DNA of 64,000 bases, from NCBI GenBank assembly GCA_900642245.1, contig CAAAJI010000018.1, positions 159,814-223,813 of the forward strand, in the 5' to 3' direction. The notes beneath the pieces were generated by a model that saw nothing but the letters and a program-made list of their open reading frames with translations, was not told the origin of the DNA and searched no databases. Position 1 is the first letter of the stretch; each line of letters begins with the position of its first letter. This document shows, one piece after another, positions 44,288-56,537 of the stretch. Made by a program: the position numbers and the translations under genes. The DNA is from Fragilaria radians. Its lineage: Eukaryota > Bacillariophyta > Fragilariophyceae > Fragilariales > Fragilariaceae.

Positions 44288-47200
44288 TGGACGCATCCCT
44301 ATCGACCCAGCCAATCCTATCCTAGCATATGAATTCCAAAAATACTAACCATGATGAATGAAAAAGTGAATTAGGGTAAAGATGCCCAGACATAAGATTG
44401 AAACAATCTAAGTCGACAAAACGACGTGCTGTTGAAAGGATTAGCTCCGTTCTACTATCCAAATCATTCCAGGAAAAGTCTATAGTGGAAAGCATATAGA
44501 AATGCCTGGCCAAAGTCTATTGGCTGTATAATTTTGCAATGCAACCTATAGCTTGCATCCTGAGATGGGCATTGTTATGCATAAAATTTGACCAAAGGGT
44601 TGCTATCTTTCAACTTCTAGAAAGGTTGATTGACCTTATAGATTTGCCCTGGGGGGGGGGGGGACGAATTTTTATAAGTTTATAGAAAAACTGTTGGGGA
44701 TAAAAGTGCAGACTTAGTTTACTTGTTTCAGGAAATAGTAAGAATGAACTGTACGCTGTATTTATGCACTTGCATTGAAGACATCCCTTATATCTTGTTC
44801 ACATAAACATAGTCAATAATGGTGTACTGTAATATTTAATGCAAACCTTATCTGATGATAGCGCTAAATTGTAGGTTTGAAATGACAATTCGTGAATTAT
44901 CAAAAATAATGACTCACCTAATGCAGTGCATGAAAAAGCATTGTTTCTATTGATATGCTCTGTATTATATTCTAAAAATTACGCACGTCAAATTAAAATA
45001 TCGAAGATAATAATTCAAGAGTTTTTGTTCTGTATCAACATTTGAAGACGTTTAGTGTTGCTAGTACATGCTATATGGAAGATAAAGATATCAGATATAT
45101 TTGCATATCTAAACAACAGCGGCTGTTTGTTTTGTTTGTATGGTTGCAATTTTCAGATGATACTAATCAAAGGTCTCGAAAATTTTAGGTGACTAATTAA
45201 TCATCTGTATGTCACAAACATTTACAGGATATAGAAAGTATCTAAGTGAAGCATGTGCTTCACAAACTTTTACATTATTTAAACATTATTTAAGTGAAGC
45301 GCAGTCAAAAGACATTTGAATTGCCAACATATAGTGGAGGTAAGAAAAGGATTCTAAATTACAGACTGATCAACAAAATTTGAATTAGTCAGTCAAGACT
45401 CCGGTTGTTGACGATAAGGGAACAAGAATACTTTTCATAATTTCCTAAAAAGAGCATAGAGAATGTTTATTGAGGAAGAAGAATACTGACCAGATTGATC
45501 AGTCGGATCACTAATGTATAAATATTCCAGGCCCTTGACTAATTTAACGATGGATATCAGCAGGATTGGATTAGGTGTCATATATCCTTCGGTGAGATTA
45601 TCAAATAAACCTTTGGGTTCGGTTGGGATGCTCAAACCTTGTTAACAAGATGATTCTTATCTTCCTTGCCATATTGTAATGTATTTACATTCATCACGCG
45701 GGGAAAGGATTTGTCAAAAAAGTCAATTCAAAGCTTGGTCTTTAAAATTCTGCTCCGAAAACTCTCAGATTAATTCTATTTCTGACCAGATGCAATCTAC
45801 GAGGAACGGATTTCTGGATTTAATGACCTTACTGACTACTGGCATTTTCCATCAGTTTTACCAAATTGAAATCTCTGAGATTCTAAATCCTTCAAGTATC
45901 CGAGAGGCTTGAGTCATTTGAAACAGGGTTGGAAAAGTTACCAAATAGAGATGCTTTTCTGTACCATGAATGGGCTAAGCAATCTTATCCGATTTAACAT
46001 CAAAAATGATTAAATTACCGAAGAGTTAGTTCGTGGAAAGAAAGAATAGACATACTTTATTGAGATATCAATCCTATTGAGTGGCTGTTGCTGACAAATC
46101 AGATTCATCGTTAAAAAATATTTCTCAATGTTCATGGTATCAATTTGGCTACACCAATTAGATTTGAATTCTTAGAGACTCCTTAAACGTCTATTGCAAC
46201 TCGCATGAACAAGCAACTAAAATCATTCTTCCATGATTTTTCAACAAGTTTTTATGTTGATACCCGCATGGAAAACTTCATCGAATTAAAAATTACGCTT
46301 ACAAGTCTTATTCTTGGTACAAAATTTAGAATTAGTGAACAAGTCAACATCTTTGCAGACAATGCCAAAGGCTTAAGTCTGAATGACAAAACTATCCATC
46401 GTAGCATAGTAGGCACTAGCTCTTCACATCATAGCCTCAAAACGCCAGAAAGTAACTGCATCAGTTGGTTTGTTTGTTTGGCGATCACCACAAAATGGAT
46501 GCTCGTAGAGGAGAAATTGTGGGTGATCTCAAGCGTTAAGGTGGCATAGGCTCGCACGGCTGCCCTCGTTTCACAATTATTGGAAGAAGCCAAATCTAGC
46601 CCAATTGCTTTAACAAGTTGTCAGTGCTATCAATGACATTTTGTGATGGCTCCTGAAAAGGGAGATGCTGTACATAAATCTAAAATCTGTAGTTCAATAG
46701 GAAGAGGTGGAATGATATTCACTTAGTATTGACAGTAACAGCAGCGCGATATAATTATTGCTAGGGTAATAGCTTAGACTCTAATTTTAGATTGATTACA
46801 ATACAGCACACGCTTAGATGGTGATTAATTCTTGTGTTCTAGTTCTCACCTTGTTGCGTAAGACACCTAGTGCCAAGGAAAAAAATGAGGACAAATCTAG
46901 CAATCAGCACGCATGCTAAAGGAATTTGGTTCAAGTTAATTAGGGATATGACAGTTAAAGCCATTTGTGACATTTAATTCATGTCCATGCTTGACTGACA
47001 GATCTTATTCAAGTTACTTCTTCTCTTTCCCATATATGTTGTTCCTAATGAATCACAAGAGGATTAATTTGTTCAACTTTTGAAGTTTCTGAACTTCACT
47101 ATAACATGATTTTTAGTTTACATAAAAGTAACAATTCACCCGAGAGTGGTTCATATTTTGCTTCTTTCAAGTGTTAGCACCTCAAAAGGTAGCAGTAATG

Positions 47201-48364
47201 CTCAGTACACTTTGAAAGCATAAAGTGACAATTTTTGGTAAAAAAATAACAATTTCAAAGCACAGACTTAGAAATCCACCGTTTTTTGAATTCGTAGTAA
47301 ATATGCTTCAGTCACTCTTAGACTATGTAGGACTATTTCAAACTTAAAGGACATGAAAAGATGGGTGGCTTGCTATGTGATCTTTGAGATTTCTATGGAC
47401 ATATTTTTGTGGTAGGAACCTTGGTCTAGTTCCTTTTCATTTACCTGATTGAATTGTAAAATAATCCTTTTCTGGATATTGAAGCATGGAAGGATCTTAA
47501 AGCGTTCATCAACTAGTACAAGATGAACCTGGTCTTTTTATATTTGAAAACTTGTAGATATATTTTAGTGTCTGAGTCTTAGATAATCACCATTAAATTT
47601 TTTTAAAGTTTTGAACACTCAATTATATGGGTCTCTAATTTTTTTCAAAACATTTCGCTCGGGTTCCAATTGGCAAATAGTATTCCGGACGAAATGTCGT
47701 TCGTTAAAGTCTCACAAAGAATTCGGTGTAGATTTTTTCTTTGGCTCATCAAGGTCTCATTTTTTTCCCAAACATGATAAACACTGCGTTGTACTTACTT
47801 GATACGGTTGGGATTTTTATAGACTTTCCAAGATGTTTCTTTCTTTGCAACTCTGGAAAATCGAGTTATCGAGTAACGTGTAGAATTTTGTGTAGCAATT
47901 CCATACTTGGAAATTTTTTGTCTCGCGCCTGTTTTTTTCCCCTGATCCGGTCCAGTTTCGATTGGTATATTTGATGCGTAAAATGTACTGTAACTGTAAG
48001 GTTCGTCGAGTTGAGAGGTTTGGACGTTGCTGGATAGGATCATACGGCAAGTCAAGAAGTTAAGATTGATAGACAACAACAAAATACATCAAAAAGCAGG
48101 CGAATACAGACTGCCTTTTATTCTTCACATCAGGCATAAATTGTAACGTTGGCGTGAAAGAGTTGAAGACGGAAACAAATATTGAATCACAAAAAATCAT
48201 CTAGACACGGTTATTGAGTTCGGGTATAAATATCGAATTTCTCTTTCAAGATTCTCATTGTATTCTAGATCTTTGTATTTGCTTTTAACAATCAAAGAAA
48301 TATCAACCCAATCGAAGACAATAGTGGTGTAAGACTCAGAGTTGTGAAGAAAAATACCGATATC
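44288..48364. other. 4-kb gene-poor stretch
   Basis: No product recognised. Plus-strand open stretches such as 46205-46549 (114 codons) resemble no known family. A run of 13 guanines lies at 44651-44663, stark in AT-rich DNA. The last ~200 bases should include the promoter and 5' UTR of the chromatin gene. The sequence looks like old repeat material too decayed to assign. Confidence 0.45.
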
Positions 48365-51300
48365 ATGGAAGAGAACCACAACAACACTTCCGAAGTATCT
48401 ACCAGAAGTGATGACAAATATGATCATGGTGAAGATTCAAACGGCGAATATGATGATGATGATGATGATGATATTGACAATAAGGATGAAGAGGCAAGCG
48501 CAACTAGTGACAATGGCGAAGAGGACGATGACGACGAGATGAATGACAATGGCAGCAACTCAAGAGATTCCAGCGAAAGCTCCAATGATGGTTCAACTTC
48601 TGGCGATGAGAGCATTGGGGAAAAGTCTGAGGGAGATGAAGAGGGTGGACTCTCTGCTTTGGAGCGTCGTCGATTAGATCGGATCCAAAGAAATCAAGAA
48701 CTTCTTAAGGAACTGGGTCTTGCAAACGCTAACCCTTCTGCCTCTGATGGCGAAATTAAAAAGAAAGCGCACAATCGTAAACGAATATCAAAGCCGGATG
48801 CAGACCCAAAAGACTTACGTAAATCCTCACGTAGCTCCAAGAGTAACGTTAATTATTCAGATTTACCTGGACGTTGGCTAGGAAACCCAAACAACGAATC
48901 ACCTGATGATAACACTAGGGAATCCATTTCGGAAACTCTCAGTGAGACGAAGAAAAAACGATCTCGAAAAGGCGAACGCATTAGAGACCAACGTATGGAG
49001 CTCTTTATTTATCATGAGTTTCTTCGAATGCAATCGTTGCGAAAACAAGATCTCAAAGTAGCTGAGAAGCGATGGCGTAATGCTCAAGTAGAACATAGGT
49101 TTGCCGAAAGAAGGGCAAATGTCATCAGATCACGTATTGAGCGGTTAAAGGAGCAACAGCGTATGAATGCAGAAATACAGGTCGAGAAAAGGAAATTTGG
49201 ATCCAGCCTTCGAGAACTCCTTTTGGAAATAGAACGGCGAGTTCCTGAATTGAAATGGGCATTAAAGAATTTTCAGAATGAATATAAGGTGCGTGACTAT
49301 TAGTGTAGCAACAGCTACTAGATAATCTTCAATAATGATGATTTCAGAATACTTTTCCCTTACACCTACCAATATGTTTCATGTTTACGTTACAAACAGT
49401 CGCCAGAAAGGTTATTGCAATTGGAAAAAGAGAAATCGGAACAGGAGAGGACGATGGAAATGATTGATGCGATAAATGCGTTGCCTAATTCAATAAAAGT
49501 AAGTCTATACACATTTTATTGGTTATTTCGAACTTCATCTGAATTTTCATGTTGTTACATATACCAGGATTCTGAAAACACACTTGATTTTCTACTTGCG
49601 GAACAATCTCCAAAAGACCCTCTCCCCCCTCGACAAAGTGATCGAAAGCGCCGTTACCAAACTCCAAATACTCAAGCTTTAGACCGTATGCTGGAATCTT
49701 CACCTAATCCGTCAAGTGAAAATGAAACGCTGGCTGTGTCCAAAAATCAACAGTGGCAGAAATTGGCGGCAGCTATTGCAGTCGTGGGACAGCCAATTTC
49801 CGCTTTGGAAAGTCCCTCAGCTGAGCTACATGCAGACGAAGTAGACGACGAAACAAAAACAGGACCCAACTCCAAGAAAGGAATACCGAAGCGCAAAACA
49901 CGAAACGTTGGAGGGTGGGTGTCGCCGATGTTTTCAAATCAGATTGACCGGTCTTGGTTGGATTCTGACGAAATAGAATCAAGTCTGAATATTTACACCT
50001 ACGTTCCTCAGCCTGGCGATATCGTGTTGTAAGTTCCTTCACAATGCATGCTTACATGAGAAAGAATCAATTTTTCTTACCAAAAACATCATACTTAGAT
50101 ATTATCCTGACGGGCACCGTGACTTCTTGAGCCAATTTCCTGATGATCTCGCTAAAAAGACACGAAACAAATCGAGGATGCCATTATGGGAACGAGCCAA
50201 ACGAGATAAAGAAAAATTTATTAAGGAGAACAAATCTGCCAAGCGTGGAAGCTTTGTCACATCGGATGGAATTAACTCGAATATTACAAATCAAAAGCAC
50301 CCAGATTGGTTTGATGATGAATGGTTAAATGGATTCGAGTTCGGTTTGGGAAGCTATCCTCTCATCTGCCGTGTTGAAAAAACGCACGCAGAATTTCCTC
50401 CGGATCCATATGGAGATAGCGAAATCGTCACCATCGATGGAGTACCAAATTTAGTTTTCAAGGCTTCGAGACCGAAGAAGCAAAGCTTGCGAGCGCCTTT
50501 GCATCTTGCTGTTGTTTTGAAACCACTCACACCACTGCATCCGCCAGAATGGGATAAGGAGCATAGTGTTCTTCGTCCTGGTAGAAACTTATGTCCCCCG
50601 CCTATATTCCATGTTGTGACCTTCCCTTCAAGATGCGAGCCTTTCATTATTCCATTCTGCCATGCCTACAGAATCACTCATCAATTTTCGCTTGAGGAGT
50701 ATGTTAAGTCTCCTTTTCACCAGAATTGGCAGGGAGTGATAAAGTCGTTCCTTTCTCTGGGGGAAAAATACGGAAGCGGACGATTTAAAGACTGTGCGTT
50801 TCAGATTAGTACGTTGTTAGCGTATTTGGAAGGAGCGGATTCAGACGACCTTGTCGCTGCTCTAGAATCCTCATTAACTTTTGGGAATGACCATAGAATG
50901 ATATTGCCTCTGGCAGAAGCTGGTCTAGCAATAGAAACTATGACATGCGGTATTCACTCTCTGATATCGCCTGCCATGACACTTCCCCTCAGAAGATCCG
51001 ACCTTCCGGGTATTCTATGCACAATTATAAGAGGAACGTTACCTCTATGGAAAGGAGTTTCGATCCAAACCGATGACGGGACCGCTGGTCTTGCATCGTC
51101 TTGGGAATTGATGCCGTTAGGGGCAGCTAGAAAAAGTCCAGTAAGCATGCTAGATCGATGCGTTGTTGATAATGCCGTAGCGGAAAATTCATTGGTGTAT
51201 CGTATCGATGAGCCGCTAAGGGCAAAGATTGAGTTAGCTCTCAAAGATTTTACTGAACGCAATGAAGAATCACATATTTTTTGGGACCCAGTGAAGGATG

Positions 51301-54300
51301 ATTTTGCACCTGCTTACAGTTGCGCTGTGCCTCAGGGAATGTGTTTCGAGAAGATTTTGAGTCGACTAGAACTGCAGATAATTGTTGGGGAAGAAGAAAG
51401 AAAGCTTTGTTTTTACAGAACAGTTGAGTCGCTTCTCAATGATGTAGGTACCGTATTCGAAAACTGTATGCTTTACAACAGCCTCGAGTCAGACGTCGTG
51501 TTAAAAGGGAAACGAGTTATGAGTCATGCCAAAATTCTTATCGAAGAAGTGGTAGCTCGGCATCAAAAGGAACGTGCCGCTCGTGAAAAAGCTGATGAGG
51601 AGAGGAAAAAGAAGATTATGCTACAATACAATTCAGCTGCTTGTGTGCAACCAGATCGCCTATTTCTTTCACCTGAAGAAAAGTCATCAAAATCACGTCG
51701 ATCTTTCGTTTCGAATGATGAAGAATCCTTACAAGGGCCCTTCAATGAAAGATTGGATCGTAAATGGATAGAGAGTGTTCATTGTGACACAAGTTGGAAT
51801 CACACTCCCGATCCAGTGGAAGCTTTAAGCTCTAATCTACCTGTTTGGATCCCCCAGAGTGGTGATTATGTGTTTTATTCAAGATCATTACACTCGGAAT
51901 TCATCAAAGGGCACCAAGATTCGCTCCTGACTGAACAATGTATACTCCCACAATTCACTATCAAAGGTAAATATCTGAACAATGATAAACTATCGGTTCC
52001 TTCTGCCGTTGGCTCGATTGTTTCCAATCAAATTCCTGGAATGAATGTAAATAGCCACCAAAATCTCATTCAACATCAAGCCCGTATGATGGTTACTGAA
52101 AACAATCAAATTCAACATCATGACAGAAGGCTTGCTTCTGAATTCAATCAAAGTCAACATCAGGAAATGATAATAACTTCTGAAACGAACCATTTTCAAC
52201 TTCAGGAAAGAAATATGGGCTCTGAAATGTTGGCGCCTTTTGGAAATTCAACAACGCCACTTTATCTTCCGTCACCAAATCCCTTTTCTGAAACTCAGAA
52301 TATGAATTTTTTCCCCAATTTTACACAACCTCCTCCTAATTATGCTATGAACTGTGCATCAAAACCAGAACCTAAGGCTCCGAATCTCATCGAAGACGTA
52401 AATACTCATTGGTTGGTGGGAAAGGTATTTTGGGTAAGTATATTTGTTCTGGTCTATTCAGATCACACTTGAAACAAGAATCTTATACCTGTTACTATTA
52501 TTTGCATAAATAGGTTAGAAGAGTCTTTCCTCGTAATCCACCAAAAAAGTCAAAGGAAAGAGATACCTTTGATGTACGCTCTCCTATGTTGTGTCTTGGA
52601 ATCCAATTTAACTACGATTGGTATACTGGACAAAAATTGCACACAGTACATTGGAGACCTTGCTTTACTGCCGATATGACAAGTAAACCCTTCATAGAGG
52701 ACTGGAGTTGTCAATCCTGTGGAGCCGCCACGAATTACAACTTTCTTTTCCCGGCGTGGTTACATCAATCAAGTCGATTAAAAACATTTACTCCTAGGGC
52801 TATTTTGCTAACTGGACTTGCAGCTGCAGATTCTAAATGTTTTCTTGAGAAGCCTAAAGGAATAAGTTGCGAACGCATAGCTTCGATTCTAAGTTGTTTT
52901 GATGTTTTAAAAAGACGTTGTATTGCAGCCATACCACCCGACTTGATTCCTGAGAATTTATCAATAGAGGCAACAAAGAAATCATGGAATCTTCAAAGTA
53001 AGACAAGAAGTGTATCAATACCCTTACTGGAACATATCTTTTTGGAAAACATCTTGGAGGGAATGGATAGGGTCAGTGATCGCGCTGCGGTTCAGATCAA
53101 AAAGTCTGAAAACATTGAGGAACAGTTGAATGCTGTTTCACTTCTCACTGAGATTCATTACCTTCCACCATTTTCTAAAGCTTCAATAGCATCAAAGCTA
53201 ATGCCAAGCTTAATGACTTCCAAAAAGCCATCTGGTTTCACAATTCCTTTTGAGGAATCCATGTGTCCTTCACCGAGACTCTGTTTGGAGTTCATTCGAC
53301 AAAGGCTGAAAAATGGTTACTATCGACAAACGACTGCGTTGATTGATGACATACAAGAAGCATACGTTAGCACAGTACTTTTGGTCCTATTTAAACTTAA
53401 TCACCAAAAATTCGGAAGTACATTTTCAATAAAGAAGTTTGCCAAATCCTTGATTAAAAAAGGTTCCCTAAAGAGTCCATTCCTCCAAAAGGGGAAAACA
53501 TCCGAGTATGCAGAAACCTGGAAGCAGCAGCCTCCTGAGCTCTTCAAGGACGAAGAAAGCTGGACAGAAAAGATAAAATTAGTAAGAAGTCTCTATGCGA
53601 TGGCTCTGGTGTCAGTTTCCGAGACTCGCTACATAGAAACTATTTTTGGTTTGTTACAGCGAAAGCAGATTAAGCCCATACCGATGCAAGTCATTGAACA
53701 ACAGAAATCTTTCCTGGCAGTAAGCGAAAAGATTTCTCATCTCGTTAGGGCTTTTTCTCGAGACCCATGTTCAAATCGTGGCCAAGGCGTTGCTGAAGTT
53801 CAACAGCCTTTGGAAAACAGACTTCCATCCGTACCAGTCAAGATAATCTTGAGCTCAAACGTGGCTATGGATGGTTCAGAATTTCCACCGATTATCTTCA
53901 CTCCAAATGATTACATTTACTTTGAGAGACTGTCACTTTTTTTCTTTGGAAAGCCTGGAAGGATGGAGGCATGTGGCCGATGCAAAGTCGTCAATCGTTC
54001 GTTCGTTGGATGCAGAATTCAGAAGGGACATTCAAACGTTGACTTCAACTGGGATGAAGTCATGACTAATGTGGGGGGTGTAGATGGCCTGTTGTACTCG
54101 CTACGAACAGGCAAGCCTAAAGTTTTACCTTCTATTGACCTCGCTGTCTCAACAATTGAGAAAAAAGAGAGTGACAAAATTGAGTTTACCAATGATTCCG
54201 ATTCTGCCTTTGATAATCCTTACCTTGAAATGTTGAGCGAAAAAGACAAAGAAAGAATGCAACATTTTGAAAAAGCTAGTAGAGCTCTTTCACTTGCCGA

Positions 54301-55465
54301 TAATCTTTTGAGAAAGGCAAAAGATGAAGTTGACCTTCCCCTCCTTTTATCTGATGAATTTATTGAAAACTACTTTCCAATTGACCCTACTGATGGCCAC
54401 TATAACTATTGTACGATATGTGGTTTGAGCGGTGATGTAATTTGTTGCGAAAAATGTCCTATTGTTATGCATCGTCATTGCGCAGGTATAGTAAATGTTC
54501 CTGATGGGGACTGGTTTTGTTCCAGATGTACGGCAAAAGAAAGAAACGTAAGTAGGATTTCGGATGAAAATCTAACCGTCTTGAAAGGTATAGAGGAAAC
54601 TACAATAATCGAAGAAAGTGATGTCACTAGTAAAATTGTCGATGATTGCCAAGAAGATCCAAAGGGATCTGTTATTGTGAATTCTTTGCCCGAGACCAGA
54701 GACATTTTGCCAACATCAAATACAGAGGAGAAGAATTCATTTGATGTTGCAACTGCTGGGGAAGAGCTTGATCTTCTTTTAGAAAATCTGAAGACTGCCC
54801 GGTTAACTATTAATCCACCAAAACTCAAGAAGAAAGATGAAATAGAGAAAGTTGAGGATGAGGAGTTGGAGCAGAAAGAACATCAAGATACTATTGATGA
54901 GAATGCAGAAAATCAAGGAGATAAACAAGAAGACAATGTCAATGGCGAATCTGAACGTATTTGCCTTCTTGAAGTCACGCCGGAACCTGAGCTAGGTACC
55001 ATCAGTAATAGTTTAGGCGTTTCTGAGGTGATCGTTTCACAACAAGAGGAAATTGATTTGCCACGACTTCGTTCTCGACAAAGCGTTGATCCTGATTCTT
55101 CAGCTAAAGAATCGAGGTCACGTCGTCTCAATCGAAACCAAAGATCACTCACTGAGACAGAGGAAGACGAGTTATCAATCTTCTCTCCCGAGAATCCAGA
55201 GCCGATTGGTATTGGTTCGAAGCTTTCGAAAGACTTCGGCGTGAATGGACGGTTCCTCGGGGTGGTGAAGACTTTGCCAACCGATGATCATCCGTTTTAT
55301 TACATTAGATACGAAGACGGAGACGAAGAAGACATGGATGAAGAAGAATTGAGGCAAGTTCTGATCTCAATCAAACCTCCCAGGAAGAGGAAAGAAAAAG
55401 TAGATATCGATGCACCACGTCGAAAGAGAGGAAGACCTCCAAAAAATAAGTCATCTCAAAGCTAA
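48365..55465 (+). CDS. Giant bromodomain, PHD and Tudor-like chromatin protein, five exons (~2256 residues)
   Basis: Exons 48365-49288, 49400-49498, 49568-50028, 50099-52433 and 52514-55465; introns of 111, 69, 70 and 80 bp. The first AUG is at 48365. In order: a very acidic Ser/Asp/Glu tract (15-100); basic linker and long charged helix (190-340); a BRWD/PHIP-like part with VPQPGDIVLYYPDGH (about 490); a divergent bromodomain (about 885-985, FWDPVKDDF to FENCMLYNS, with the YN of the acetyl-lysine pocket); a second bromodomain-like half (about 1523-1566, FIRQRLKNGYYRQTTALIDDI); a Cys pair region (CGRCKVVNRSFVGC, ~1757); a PHD finger (about 1900-1950, CTICGLSGDVICCEKC, HRHC, CSRC); a Tudor-like domain (about 2170-2220); and an AT-hook (KRGRPPK). 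It probably reads histone marks in the nucleus. The WD40 repeats of animal BRWD proteins are absent. Confidence 0.88.
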
Positions 55466-55676
55466 GTGTATTTGATTAGAGCACAATTTTAGTTGGCAGA
55501 CAAAACCTTTTCAGTGTGCTCAGGTGCACCACTTTGCTGCCGTCTGAAACCATGGGAATACCTAATTTTTTAATCTGAAAATTTAGAATTATTACACACA
55601 TATCATTTCTTATGATCAACAGTGTATCATTGTGATGTCGTGATTCTTTCCTGCAGAACTATGGAACTTGTGTGCC

Positions 55677-56537
55677 TTACTTATTTTTCTTCTCAGTGTC
55701 AACTGGTGTTGGTGGTTGTTTCTTGATTGGTCCGATTGGAAGGTGTGTACCAAAAATGGTTCCCCCTGCATAAATGACGTAGATAACGGCTGCGACAATT
55801 GCCGAGATTCCAGGAGAAATCCAATACACAATATAGTGGTCCATATCGCGAGGGAATTCAAATGTTGTACCAACTCCAAAGACATTCCAAGTCGTGGCCA
55901 GCATAGGATTCATGGCAGGACCTGCGGTTGGGAAAACTTCAATGAGAGTTCTAATTCCAATAGCGGTTAGGCTTTGCTTGATTATGTAGTGATATGTGCC
56001 AAAGTTATATTCCCAATTAACCGTGTAAATGAGCATCAATAGCAAAAACATCGCACAAAACTCGGAAAGGAATGCTTCCACTGGTTGATCTCCTTGCAAT
56101 TTGAACTCTGGACCTCCAAACGGAGTTAATCCCATGGCATCTGAAATTGCATGAAAGGCAGGAAATGCGATTAGGCCACCTGCCATTTGTGCTGCGACAC
56201 GAATGTATGCTTCCGTGTAGGATACTTTTCCCAAACAAAACATATTGAATGTCACTGCTGGGTTGACATGAGGACCACCACCAAAGTAATCGGAAGTAAT
56301 GACCCCCAAAAAGTGAGACGCCCAAGCAACTTGCATGCTGTCCTTTCCAATCCATTTCCCAGCAGAAAACGTGCATACAATCATCAGTAAGGAACCTAAG
56401 CATTCTTGTCGGAACTGTTTCAAATATTTCCCTTCCACGAGGAACGCAGTGGCAATTGCAATAAAGATACCTGGAGGAATATAACTGAATCCTTCCTTGA
56501 TACTTTGACAAAGAGATCCGATAAGAGAGGAAACCAT
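55677..56537 (-). CDS. Aquaporin (MIP family), SIP/AQP11-like, with ER-type dilysine tail
   Basis: 286 residues, single exon, six hydrophobic helices. The first pore motif is NPA (92-94, GPHVNPAVTFNMF) and the second NPM (210-212, GPAMNPMLATTW). Orthodox aquaporins have NPAR here; the Arg of the selectivity filter is replaced by Leu. A GPAMNP context without that Arg recalls the plant SIP and animal AQP11/12 groups, which sit in the ER. The last four residues, KKNK, fit the KKXX signal that retrieves membrane proteins to the ER if the tail is cytosolic, as it is in this family. It may conduct water, hydrogen peroxide or small neutral solutes in internal membranes. It converges with the chromatin gene, 211 bp apart. 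Confidence 0.88.
   Translation of the reverse strand: MVSSLIGSLCQSIKEGFSYIPPGIFIAIATAFLVEGKYLKQFRQECLGSLLMIVCTFSAGKWIGKDSMQVAWASHFLGVITSDYFGGGPHVNPAVTFNMFCLGKVSYTEAYIRVAAQMAGGLIAFPAFHAISDAMGLTPFGGPEFKLQGDQPVEAFLSEFCAMFLLLMLIYTVNWEYNFGTYHYIIKQSLTAIGIRTLIEVFPTAGPAMNPMLATTWNVFGVGTTFEFPRDMDHYIVYWISPGISAIVAAVIYVIYAGGTIFGTHLPIGPIKKQPPTPVDTEKKNK

Noticed and set aside
48424..48615. Minus-strand Ser-rich frame opposite the acidic tract of the chromatin gene.
   Set aside because: It is the antisense reading of GAT/GAA codon repeats in a well-supported exon.
49415..50032. A separate gene between two parts of the chromatin protein.
   Set aside because: It is exons two and three read through the 69-nt intron; flanking GT-AG junctions join it in frame to both neighbours.
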